In this document: positions 8,497-15,759 of the stretch, in pieces
How the letters are laid out: every line of letters begins with the position of its first letter
Position numbering within the stretch: position 1 is the stretch's first letter
Source of the DNA: Herbidospora cretacea
Lineage (GTDB): Bacteria; Actinomycetota; Actinomycetes; Streptosporangiales; Streptosporangiaceae
Assembly (NCBI RefSeq): GCF_001570605.1
Contig: NZ_BBXG01000004.1
Coordinates: 558,001-622,000, forward strand
Direction of reading: 5' to 3'
Length of the DNA stretch: 64,000 nucleotides
The notes under the pieces: generated by a model
Databases searched by the model: none
Told to the model about the DNA's origin: nothing
What the model saw: only the letters and a program-made list of their open reading frames with translations
Program-made: the position numbers and the translations under genes

Positions 8497-9831
8497 CTAG
8501 GCGGACAGGGCCTTCTCGATCGCGGTGGTGATCGCGCCGACGGTGTCGTCGGCGGACTGGCCGCCGGTGAACCAGCCCTCCAGGTTCTGCACCAGCGCGT
8601 CGTTCACGCCGGAGAAGCCGGGCAGGGTGACGAACTGGACCAGGTCGGCGGGCATGGTGGTGGCCTGCTGCTGGAAGACCGGCATCAGGTCGGGCGAGAC
8701 GGCGTAGTTCAGCTTGGCGTCGGCCAGGTCCTTGCGGGCCGGGAGCACCGTCGTCTGCTCGCAGAACAGCTGCATGTTGGCCGGTTCGGCGAGGAACTTC
8801 GCGAACGCGGCGGCGGCCTCGGGGGCCTTGCTCTGCGTGGTGACGGCGACCGCGTTGCCGCCCAGGTCGGAGGCGGCGCCGCCGGGGCCCTTGGGCAGGA
8901 AGGTCGCGCCGATCTCGATGCCCTTGGCGGTCTTGCTGATGTCGGGCAGCAGGAAGTCGCCGACGAACGCCATCGAGATCTTTCCGGAGCCGAACACCAG
9001 GTCGGGGCTGTTGGCCGTCTTGACCATCATGTTCTTCGGCATCAGGCCCTTGTCGTAGAACGACTTGGTGAACTCGAGGGTCTGGCGGGCCTGCGGCGAG
9101 TCGAACACGACGCTCTTGCCGTCGGGGCCCAGCGCCTTGCCGCCCGCCTGCCACAGCCAGTTGAACCAGCGGTAGGCGCCGTACTGCTGCCAGTTGACGC
9201 CGAAGGCGGCGGTCGCGCCGGTGCCGGCGGCGTTCAGCTTCTCGGCGACCTCCAGGAACTGCTCCCAGGTCCAGGCGGTGTCGAGGGTGGTGGGCACGTC
9301 GGTGATGCCGGCCTTGGCGAAGTGCGCCTTGTTGTAGAGGACCGCGCTCGTGTCGGTGTGGTGGGGGACGCCGTAGGGCTTGCCCTGGTACTGCACACCG
9401 GCCCAGAGGGCGTCGATGAACTGTCCCGAGTCCGCGCCGATCGTCGCCGACAGGTCGGCCAGCACGCCCTGCGAGCTGTAGATGCCGATGTCGTTGTAGG
9501 TGACGCGGAACAGGTCGGGACCCTGCCCCGACTGCAGCCGGGCGTCGAGGGTGGTGCGCATCTGCTCGTACGGAAGCTGCTCCACCTTCACCTTCACGCC
9601 CGCGTTGGCCTTCTCGAAGGCGCGGGCGACGGTGTTGAAGGCGGCCATCTCGGCGTCCGAACCCCAGACGGAGAACGTCAGGTCACCGGTGGCGGCGCCG
9701 GCGCTCGCGGCGTTGGCGGGCGCGCTGGGGGCGGTGCCGCCCCCGCCGCAGGCGGCGAGGGCGCTCGTCGCGGCGGCGCCCGCGGCCGTCATGCCGGCCG
9801 CGCGGAGGAACTGGCGGCGGTTGAAATTCAT
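8497..9831 (-). CDS. Sugar ABC transporter substrate-binding lipoprotein (family 1)
   Basis: 444 aa. The N-terminus MNFNRRQFLRAAGMTAAG carries a twin-arginine motif followed by a lipobox (LAAC, Cys about residue 28), so Tat export and lipid anchoring are predicted. The body has the bacterial extracellular solute-binding type-1 pattern (GDLTFSVWGSDAEM; GVPHHTDTSAVLYN; LPGFSGVNDALVQNLEGWF). First gene of the minus-strand operon, with GGGAGG 5 nt before the ATG. Its stop TAG is followed directly by AGGAGG and then the tnpB element. Confidence 0.93.
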   Translation of the reverse strand: MNFNRRQFLRAAGMTAAGAAATSALAACGGGGTAPSAPANAASAGAATGDLTFSVWGSDAEMAAFNTVARAFEKANAGVKVKVEQLPYEQMRTTLDARLQSGQGPDLFRVTYNDIGIYSSQGVLADLSATIGADSGQFIDALWAGVQYQGKPYGVPHHTDTSAVLYNKAHFAKAGITDVPTTLDTAWTWEQFLEVAEKLNAAGTGATAAFGVNWQQYGAYRWFNWLWQAGGKALGPDGKSVVFDSPQARQTLEFTKSFYDKGLMPKNMMVKTANSPDLVFGSGKISMAFVGDFLLPDISKTAKGIEIGATFLPKGPGGAASDLGGNAVAVTTQSKAPEAAAAFAKFLAEPANMQLFCEQTTVLPARKDLADAKLNYAVSPDLMPVFQQQATTMPADLVQFVTLPGFSGVNDALVQNLEGWFTGGQSADDTVGAITTAIEKALSA

Positions 9832-9865
9832 GGGGGCCTCCCTGGGGCTCCGGCCTGGTGTGGAG

Positions 9866-9895
9866 TTCCTATCAACTTCACGCAGAAAACGTCAA
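9866..9895 (-). promoter_or_regulatory. Candidate promoter of the binding-protein/GH4 operon
   Basis: Read on the minus strand: TTGACG (9895-9890), 18 bp, TAGGAA (9871-9866), about 35 bp upstream of the binding-protein ATG. The -35 matches the sigma-70 consensus at 5 of 6 positions; the -10 is weaker. A direct repeat overlaps the -35. Confidence 0.45.
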
Positions 9896-9913
9896 TACAT
9901 CGCAAAAAGGTCA
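9881..9913. promoter_or_regulatory. Direct-repeat operator candidate (DeoR type)
   Basis: CGCAGAAAACGTCA (9881-9894) and CGCAAAAAGGTCA (9901-9913) are near-identical direct repeats with a 20-bp period covering the -35 region of the operon promoter. DeoR-family proteins commonly bind tandem GAAA/TTTC-containing direct repeats, and a DeoR gene lies in this operon. Confidence 0.45.
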
Positions 9914-9999
9914 CTTGACAGTCACGACGGCCGTCTCTACGGTCCTGAAATGACAGATCTGCTCGTTTTTGAGAGTTTTCGGGAGGTTGATGTGGGTGA

Positions 10000-10470
10000 T
10001 CAGGCGGGACGCCCGTCCCATGGGCGGGTCACGCCGAGCACCGCCTCGTCCCCGCTCTCGGTCAGCGCCAGGGCAGCGGCGGAGATCTCCTCCGGGGTGT
10101 GCCACCGGCCGCTCGGATGCCAGCCGAGGATCAGCCGCGGACGGCCGGGCAGCGGGGGCTCCGGCCCGTCCGGCGCGGCGTACGCGCTGGTCAGCACCTG
10201 GACGACCCGGTCGGCGCGGGCGTCGATGACGTCCCAGGCGGCTTGGTCGCCGAACGGCAGATACGCCAGCGCCAGGTCGAACCGCCGGTCGCCCAGGGCC
10301 GTCACGAAATTGGGCACATTTGTAACGTCTGCGACCACTATGTCGCCAATGTCTGAAGTGCGATGTTTGTTGCGCGAAACGATAGAAACGACCATCCCTC
10401 TGGCGGCCAGGCCGACCACGGCCGGAGCCAGGATCCCCGTTCCTCCGACGACCAGGACGTGACCTGACAT
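10000..10470 (-). CDS. Short NAD(P)-binding Rossmann protein, SDR-like
   Basis: 156 aa. The N-terminus MSGHVLVVGGTGILAPAVVG is a glycine-rich Rossmann loop, followed by a short SDR-like body that lacks the YxxxK active site, so it is shorter than a true SDR (~250 aa). AGGAGG lies 9 nt before the ATG and inside the oppositely transcribed PfkB gene. The two ATGs share the tetranucleotide CATG (10468-10471). Codons 25-60 are unusually AT-rich for this genome, perhaps because they also hold the promoter of the divergent operon. Function unknown. Confidence 0.7.
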   Translation of the reverse strand: MSGHVLVVGGTGILAPAVVGLAARGMVVSIVSRNKHRTSDIGDIVVADVTNVPNFVTALGDRRFDLALAYLPFGDQAAWDVIDARADRVVQVLTSAYAAPDGPEPPLPGRPRLILGWHPSGRWHTPEEISAAALALTESGDEAVLGVTRPWDGRPA

Positions 10471-11395
10471 GGAATTCGACCTCCTCGTGGCAGGGGAGCT
10501 GAACGCGGACGTCATCGTCGAGTGCGGCGACGTGCGGCCGACGTTCGGGCAGGTCGAGGAGATCGTGGAGGATGCCGCGATCGTCCTCGGCAGCTCCGGC
10601 GCGATCACCGCCTGCGGGGCGGCCCGGCTCGGCGCCCGCGTCGCCATGGCAGGTGTGGTCGGCGACGACTGGCTCGGGGACTTCGTGCTCGACCGGCTGG
10701 CCGAGCGCGGGGTCGACACACGCTACTGCCTGCGCAGACCTGGCCGGCGCACCGGGATGACGGTGGTCCTCGGGGCGCGCGGCGACCGCTCGATGCTGAC
10801 CTTCCCCGGCGAGATCGGCCGCCTGTCCGCCGCCGACGTGCCCGCCGAGGCGCTCGCCGCCGCGCGGCACCTGCACGTCAGTTCCTACTTCCTCCAGTAC
10901 GACCTGTGGGAGGGCCTGCCCGCCCTGGTGAAGGAGTTCGCCGGGACGACCTCGGTCGACCCCAACTGGGACCCCTCCCGCTCCTTCGACCACGGGCTGC
11001 CGGCGCTGCTGCCGCACCTCGACTACCTGCTCCCCAACGAGCAGGAGGCCGAGCACCTCGCGCGCGCCAACGGCGGCCCGCTCACCTGCGGCCTGGTGGT
11101 GAAACGCGGCGGCGACGGCGCGACCCTGAACCTGCCCGACGGCACCGCGCTCAGCGTGGACGCCCCCGCGGTCACCCCCGTCGACACGACCGGCGCGGGC
11201 GACTCCTTCGACGCCGGTTTCCTGGCCACCCTCCTGCGCGGCAGCACCTACGCCGACGCGCTCCGGGTCGCCTCGGCCTGCGGCGCCCTCTCGACCCAGG
11301 GCATGGGCGGCACCGCCGCGCAGCCCACCCTCCCCGAGGCGCTCGAAGTCGCGGGCACCCTCACCGTTCACGAACTTCAGGAGACCCAGAAGTGA
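10469..11395 (+). CDS. PfkB-family carbohydrate kinase
   Basis: 308 aa. It starts MEFDLLVAGELNADVIV and has the PfkB C-terminal signature DTTGAGDSFDAGFLAT with the catalytic Asp (about residue 249). ATP-binding features such as LVVKRGGDGAT precede it. Likely phosphorylates the free sugar released inside the cell, as the importer is ABC type and does not phosphorylate. First gene of a six-gene plus-strand operon; its promoter must lie inside the divergent SDR-like gene. The stop overlaps the next GTG (GTGA). Confidence 0.92.
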   Translation: MEFDLLVAGELNADVIVECGDVRPTFGQVEEIVEDAAIVLGSSGAITACGAARLGARVAMAGVVGDDWLGDFVLDRLAERGVDTRYCLRRPGRRTGMTVVLGARGDRSMLTFPGEIGRLSAADVPAEALAAARHLHVSSYFLQYDLWEGLPALVKEFAGTTSVDPNWDPSRSFDHGLPALLPHLDYLLPNEQEAEHLARANGGPLTCGLVVKRGGDGATLNLPDGTALSVDAPAVTPVDTTGAGDSFDAGFLATLLRGSTYADALRVASACGALSTQGMGGTAAQPTLPEALEVAGTLTVHELQETQK

Positions 11396-12294
11396 CCGCA
11401 ACGACCGCCCCCGAGCTGGCCCGGCGCACGCAGGCCGAAGTGGAGAGCCAGCCGGACACCTGGCGCCGCGCCATCGAGCTGGCCGCCGCGACCGGCGCAC
11501 TGCCGGGAACGGGCGCGAACGTGCTCGGTGTCGGCTGCGGCACCTCCTACTACATCCTCGACAGCTACGCCCGCCGCCGCCAGCAGCTCGGCCGGGGCCG
11601 CACCCGCGCCGCCATCGCCACCGAACTCGACGACGACGACGCCTACGACGCGGCGATCCTGCTGTCCCGCTCGGGCACCACCAGCGACCTGGTCCGGGTC
11701 GCCCGCGACCTGTCCCGGCGCACCCGCACGATCGCGATCACCGGCACCCCCGGCTCGCCGATCACCGAGGCCGCGCACGAGACGATCGTCATGGACTTCG
11801 CCGACGAGCAGTCGGTCGTGCAGACCCGCTACGCCACCTCCGCGCTGACCCTGCTGCGCGCCTCCGTCGGCGACGACGTGTCCAGCCTGCCGGACCTCGC
11901 CCGCGCCGCGCTGGCCGAGCCGCTGGTCGCCGACCCGGCCGACTACGACCACGTCGTCTTCCTCGGCACGGGCTGGGCGCGCGGCCTGGCCGAGGAGGGC
12001 GCGCTCAAGCTGCGCGAGTCGGCCCGGCTGTGGACGGAGTCGTACGCGAGCCTCGAATACCGGCACGGCCCGATCGCCTGCGCCTCGCCGCGCAGCCTCG
12101 TGTGGGCGCTCAGCCCGCTGCCCGCCGACGTCGTCGAGGCGGTGAACGCGACCGGCGCCACGCTCCGCGTCGCGACCGCCGACCCGCAGGCCGAGCTGGT
12201 CAGGGTGCACCGCCTGGCCGTCGCCTACGCCCGCCACCGGGGCCTGGAGTGCGACACCCCCGAGCACCTGTCGCGTTCGGTCGTCGTGGAGTAG
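11392..12294 (+). CDS. SIS-domain sugar-phosphate isomerase/deaminase (AgaS/GlmS-C like)
   Basis: 300 aa from a GTG overlapping the kinase stop. Two SIS domains: the first around GVGCGTSYYILDSYA and LLSRSGTTSDLVRVA, the second around FLGTGWARGLAEEGALKL and ESYASLEYRHGP, with TESY-x4-EYRHG typical of glucosamine-6-P-type isomerases. Such enzymes aminate, deaminate or isomerise (amino)sugar phosphates. Beside a tagatose-6-P-type kinase and a tagatose-bisphosphate-type aldolase, an AgaS-like galactosamine-6-P deaminase/isomerase is the best guess. Confidence 0.85.
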   Translation: MTATTAPELARRTQAEVESQPDTWRRAIELAAATGALPGTGANVLGVGCGTSYYILDSYARRRQQLGRGRTRAAIATELDDDDAYDAAILLSRSGTTSDLVRVARDLSRRTRTIAITGTPGSPITEAAHETIVMDFADEQSVVQTRYATSALTLLRASVGDDVSSLPDLARAALAEPLVADPADYDHVVFLGTGWARGLAEEGALKLRESARLWTESYASLEYRHGPIACASPRSLVWALSPLPADVVEAVNATGATLRVATADPQAELVRVHRLAVAYARHRGLECDTPEHLSRSVVVE

Positions 12295-12296
12295 CC

Positions 12297-12584
12297 GTGC
12301 CCTTCGTCCAGTACGCCACCGCCGCGCCCGTCCCCGGCGACCTGTCCGACCGGCTCGCGCTCACCGTCGCCGACGCCCTGGGCCTGCCGCCCGGCGCGGT
12401 CGTCGCCCAGCGGCTGGCCGCCCTCGACGGCGCGGGTGTCACGGCCGTCGTGCGCGGGCGGCTCCGCGATCCGGAGCTCATGCGCGCGGCGGTCGGCCGG
12501 GCCGCCGCGCTGCTCAGCGCGGACCTGGGCGTCGACCCCGGGTACGTCTTCGTCTCCTGGCCCGATCCGGGGGTCGTCGGGTGA
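12297..12584 (+). CDS. Small unknown protein of the sugar operon, tautomerase-like N-terminus
   Basis: 95 aa from GTG 12297, with GGAG 5 nt upstream. After Met removal the protein would begin Pro-Phe-Val-Gln-Tyr, which recalls the catalytic N-terminal proline of 4-oxalocrotonate tautomerase/MIF-type enzymes, but the rest is not clearly related. It is wedged between the isomerase and the kinase with overlaps on the downstream side, so it is very probably expressed with them. No function is assigned. Confidence 0.7.
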   Translation: MPFVQYATAAPVPGDLSDRLALTVADALGLPPGAVVAQRLAALDGAGVTAVVRGRLRDPELMRAAVGRAAALLSADLGVDPGYVFVSWPDPGVVG

Positions 12585-13471
12585 TCCTCACCGTCACGCT
12601 CAACCCCGCCTACGACGTCACCTACCAAGTGGCCGACCTGCGCCGGGGCGCGACCAACCGGGTCGGCGAGGTGGCGGTCCGCGCGGGCGGCAAGGGCCTC
12701 AACGTCGCACGGCTGCTGCGGGAGCTGGGCCACGAGGTGACGGCGCTGGGCCTGGCCGACGCCCGGTTCGGCGCGTCGGCCGCCCTGCCGAACGCCTTCA
12801 CTCCCATCGCGGGGGAGACCCGCCGCACCGTCGCGGTCGTGGCCGGAGACGTCACCCTGCTGAACGAGCCCGGCCCGCTGATCTCCCCGGGGGAGTGGGC
12901 CGCCTTCCTGGCCGACTTCGGCGCCTGGCTGCCGCGCGCCTCCGCCGTCGTGATGTCCGGCAGCCTCCCGCCGGGCGTCCCGCCCGACGCCTACGCGGTG
13001 CTCGCCGCTCTGGCCGGGGACGTGCCGACGATCGTGGACGCCGAGGGCGACGCCCTGGTGCACGCGCTGGCCGCCCGGCCCCACGTCGTCAAGCCCAACG
13101 CCGAGGAGCTGAGCCGCACCTTCGGTGCGGCGACCTCCGTCCGCGACGGCGCGATGCGGCTGCGCGAACTCGGCGCGCGGGCCGCCGTCGTCTCCGACGG
13201 ACCCCGGGGCCTGCACGCCGACACCCCCGACGGCCTGTGGCGGGCGGTGCCGCCGCTCGCCGAGGGCAACCCGACCGGCGCGGGCGACGCCGCCGTCGCG
13301 GCCATCGCCATGGGCGTCGTCGCCCGCTGGGACTGGGCCGAGACGCTCCAGCACGCCGCCGCCCTGTCGGCCGCCGCCGTCAGGGCGCCCCTGGCCGGTC
13401 AGGCCGACCACGCCGCCTACCGGGCCAATCTCACCGTCGTCACCACGGAACCACTGGAGCGAGAGTGCTGA
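12581..13471 (+). CDS. 1-Phosphofructokinase/tagatose-6-phosphate kinase family protein
   Basis: 296 aa, GTG start overlapping the preceding gene. It begins ILTVTLNPAYDVTYQV and has GGKGLNVARLL (N-terminal PfkB signature of the FruK/LacC branch), MSGSLPPGVP, KPNAEEL and NPTGAGDAAVAA with the catalytic Asp. The branch phosphorylates ketohexose phosphates to bisphosphates. Placed before a class II aldolase, it probably makes tagatose- or fructose-1,6-bisphosphate. Confidence 0.9.
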   Translation: MILTVTLNPAYDVTYQVADLRRGATNRVGEVAVRAGGKGLNVARLLRELGHEVTALGLADARFGASAALPNAFTPIAGETRRTVAVVAGDVTLLNEPGPLISPGEWAAFLADFGAWLPRASAVVMSGSLPPGVPPDAYAVLAALAGDVPTIVDAEGDALVHALAARPHVVKPNAEELSRTFGAATSVRDGAMRLRELGARAAVVSDGPRGLHADTPDGLWRAVPPLAEGNPTGAGDAAVAAIAMGVVARWDWAETLQHAAALSAAAVRAPLAGQADHAAYRANLTVVTTEPLEREC

Positions 13472-14280
13472 CCCCCACCGCCGAGATCATCTCCGCCGCG
13501 TACGCCGCCGGTCGCGGCGTCGGCGCGTTCAACGTGATCCAGGTCGAGCACGCCCAGGGCATCGTGGCCGGCGCCGCCCGGGCGGACCTGCCGGTGATCC
13601 TGCAGATCAGCGAGAACACCGTCGACTACCACGGCGGCCTGGCCGCCATCGGGGCGGCGTGCCTGGAGATCGCCCGGGAGGCGCCGGTGCCGGTCGCCGT
13701 GCACCTCGACCACGCCACCCGGGGCGACCTCGTCGACCAGGCGGTGGCGCTCGGGTTCGGCTCGGTCATGTTCGACGCGTCGGCGCTGCCCTACGAGGAG
13801 AACGTGGCCGCGACCGCCGAGGTGGTGCGCCGGACCGGCGTGTTCGTAGAGGCCGAACTGGGCGAGATCGGGGGCAAGGACGGCGTGCACGCGCCCGGAG
13901 CCCGGACCGACCCCGCCGAGGCCGCGGCCTATGTCGCGGCGACGGGGGTGCACGCCCTGGCGGTCGCCGTGGGCACCTCCCACGCGATGCTGACCCGCGA
14001 CGCGGTGCTCGACCTGGAGCTGATCGCGGGACTGCGCGCGGCGGTGCCGGCGCCGCTGGTCCTGCACGGCTCCTCGGGCGTCGCCGACGACGGGCTGACC
14101 GAGGCCGTCGCGGCGGGCATGACGAAGGTCAACATCGCCACCCACCTGAACAAGGCGTTCACCGCCGAGGTCCGCCGCGCGCTGACCGCCTCGGCGACCG
14201 TGGACCCGCGTAAGTACCTGCGGCCCGCCCGCGACGCCGTCGCCGCGCAGGTCGCCCACCTGCTGTGCGTCCTGCACTAG
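13465..14280 (+). CDS. Class II fructose/tagatose-bisphosphate aldolase
   Basis: 271 aa from GTG 13465 (GGAG 5 nt upstream), overlapping the kinase by 7 bp. Zinc and catalytic signatures: HLDHAT (about residues 82-87), EAELGEIGGKDG, AVGTSHA, LHGSSGV and KVNIATHLN. Length and motifs fit the GatY/KbaY branch. It would split the bisphosphate into dihydroxyacetone phosphate and glyceraldehyde 3-phosphate, closing the pathway into glycolysis. Confidence 0.92.
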   Translation: MLTPTAEIISAAYAAGRGVGAFNVIQVEHAQGIVAGAARADLPVILQISENTVDYHGGLAAIGAACLEIAREAPVPVAVHLDHATRGDLVDQAVALGFGSVMFDASALPYEENVAATAEVVRRTGVFVEAELGEIGGKDGVHAPGARTDPAEAAAYVAATGVHALAVAVGTSHAMLTRDAVLDLELIAGLRAAVPAPLVLHGSSGVADDGLTEAVAAGMTKVNIATHLNKAFTAEVRRALTASATVDPRKYLRPARDAVAAQVAHLLCVLH

Positions 14281-14289
14281 GAGATGACC

Positions 14290-14565
14290 ATGAGTCTCAC
14301 CCCGCACCCCGACCCGGGCGCGATCCTCGCCGAGAACGAGCGGCGGGCCCTGGAACGCGAGGGCATCCCGATGTTCCTCGCGCTGGAGGACCTGCGCGGC
14401 CCGGCGCGACCGGCCGCCGACCTCGCCGACGGCCCCGCCCTGGCCGACCTGACCGGCCGGTACGCCACGTCGGTCCGCCCCGAGGCGGCCGACGACGACC
14501 TCGCGGCCCTGGCCTCGGTCGTCACCGTCGTGGCCCGCGTCCACTTCTTCCCGACCGAGGACTGA
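14290..14565 (+). CDS. Small hypothetical protein
   Basis: 91 aa, acidic. ATG 14290 was preferred over ATG 14284 because GGAG (14280-14283) sits 6 nt before the former and directly against the latter. It lies 9 bp after the aldolase gene and 1 bp before the deacetylase gene, so it belongs to the operon. The sequence (LAENERRALEREGIPMFLAL near the start) is not one I recognise; no signal peptide or membrane segment is visible. Confidence 0.7.
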   Translation: MSLTPHPDPGAILAENERRALEREGIPMFLALEDLRGPARPAADLADGPALADLTGRYATSVRPEAADDDLAALASVVTVVARVHFFPTED

Positions 14566-14566
14566 C

Positions 14567-15238
14567 ATGGGATTCGCCGCCTACCGCACCGCCCTGGAAG
14601 AGGGCCGCCACCTGCGGGTCGTCAACTACCACAACACCCCGTCGTCGACCGCCGGCCAGCTCCGCGCGGAGCTCGCCGCCTACGCGGAGGCGTTCGCCTG
14701 CGTGACCGTGGCCGACCTCGACCGGTTCTACGAGACCGGGGAGTGGGGCCTGGACCGCCCCGGCTTCATCCCGGTCTTCTACGAGGGCTACCGCAACAAC
14801 CACACCGTCGCCGCCCCCATCTGCGACGAACTGGGCCTCACCGCGTGGTTCCCGATCATCACCAGGTTCGTCGACTGCCCGCCCGCCGAGCAGCGCGCCT
14901 TCGCCGACGCCCATGACATCGACCTGGTGGAGGAGGAGCTCTCGTACGATCGCCTGGCCCTCACCTGGGACGAGGTCGCCGAGATCGGCCGCCGCCACGT
15001 CGTGGTCCCGCACACCGGCAGCCACTCGCCGATCGGCGCCATCGTCACGGCCGCCGACGTGGAACGCGAACTGGCCGAGCCGCGCCGCCGCGTCCAGGAG
15101 GTCACCGGCCAGGAGGCCGCCGCCAACGTCTACCTGTACGGCACCCCGTTCGGCACCAGCGACTTCCAGGACCGGGCGGTGCTCGACGCCGGATACCGCT
15201 ACCAGATCAGCAACACCATGATCCAGCGCATCGCCTGA
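14567..15238 (+). CDS. Divergent polysaccharide-deacetylase-like protein (CE4/NodB fold)
   Basis: 223 aa. It resembles NodB-fold deacetylases: the start LRVVNYHNT corresponds to the opening strand, PHTGSHS (about residues 147-153) matches the metal-binding H-[ST]-x-x-H motif, and YGTPFG resembles the arginine motif region. The first motif, usually T-F-D-D-G, is VFYEGYRNN here, so the catalytic and metal Asp pair is missing. No signal peptide, so it would act in the cytoplasm. Possibly removes an acyl group from the imported sugar, or uses the fold for something else. Confidence 0.7.
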   Translation: MGFAAYRTALEEGRHLRVVNYHNTPSSTAGQLRAELAAYAEAFACVTVADLDRFYETGEWGLDRPGFIPVFYEGYRNNHTVAAPICDELGLTAWFPIITRFVDCPPAEQRAFADAHDIDLVEEELSYDRLALTWDEVAEIGRRHVVVPHTGSHSPIGAIVTAADVERELAEPRRRVQEVTGQEAAANVYLYGTPFGTSDFQDRAVLDAGYRYQISNTMIQRIA

Positions 15239-15297
15239 CCGGGGCGGGCGTACGCCCGGCGGACGGGGGCAGCGGGGTTGTCATCGGAAGGAGAACG

Positions 15298-15714
15298 ATG
15301 ACAACCGCACGCGAGATCATGACCCCGAACGCCGAATGCGTGAACTCGGGCCAGACCATCGCCGAGGCCGCGGAGAAGACGCGCAGCCTGGATGTCGGCT
15401 CGCTGCCGATCTGCGGTGAGGACAACCGCCTCAAGGGCATGCTGACCGACCGCGACATCGTGGTGAAGGTGATCGCCCAGGGCAAGGACCCGAAGTCGTG
15501 CCTGGCCGGTGAGCTCTCCGGAGCGGAGGTCGTCACCATCGGCGCCGACGACGACGCCCGCGAGATCCTGCGCACCATGGGCTCGCACAAGGTGCGCCGG
15601 CTGCCCGTGATCGACGGCCACGAACTGGTGGGGATGGTGGCGCTGGCCGACGTGGCCCGCGCGCTGCCCGAGACGTCGGTCGGCGACCTGATGGACGCCC
15701 TGACCACCGACTGA
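15298..15714 (+). CDS. Tandem CBS-domain protein
   Basis: 138 aa. Two CBS domains (about residues 8-62 and 73-130): MTPNAECVNSGQTIAEAAE with MLTDRDIVVKVIAQG, then VVTIGADDDAREILRTMGS with LPVIDGHELVGMVALADVA. Stand-alone pairs bind adenine nucleotides and sense energy or stress state. AAGGAG lies 4 nt before the ATG. Single gene, closed by a hairpin shared with the convergent STAS gene. Confidence 0.93.
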   Translation: MTTAREIMTPNAECVNSGQTIAEAAEKTRSLDVGSLPICGEDNRLKGMLTDRDIVVKVIAQGKDPKSCLAGELSGAEVVTIGADDDAREILRTMGSHKVRRLPVIDGHELVGMVALADVARALPETSVGDLMDALTTD

Positions 15715-15729
15715 CCCCTCACCGCTGCG

Positions 15730-15758
15730 GGACCCGGCCGGGACGTCGGGCCGGGTCC
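15730..15758. terminator. Bidirectional terminator hairpin
   Basis: GGACCCGGCC (15730-15739), 9-nt loop, GGCCGGGTCC (15749-15758): a perfect 10-bp stem between convergent CBS and STAS genes. There is no long T run, as is common in high-GC actinobacteria. Confidence 0.8.
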
Positions 15759-15759
15759 T

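Noticed and set aside
9915-9943. TTGACA-N17-TACGGT promoter on the plus strand
   Set aside because: A good match, but no plus-strand gene with coding character follows; the next one starts at 10469 beyond an oppositely oriented gene.
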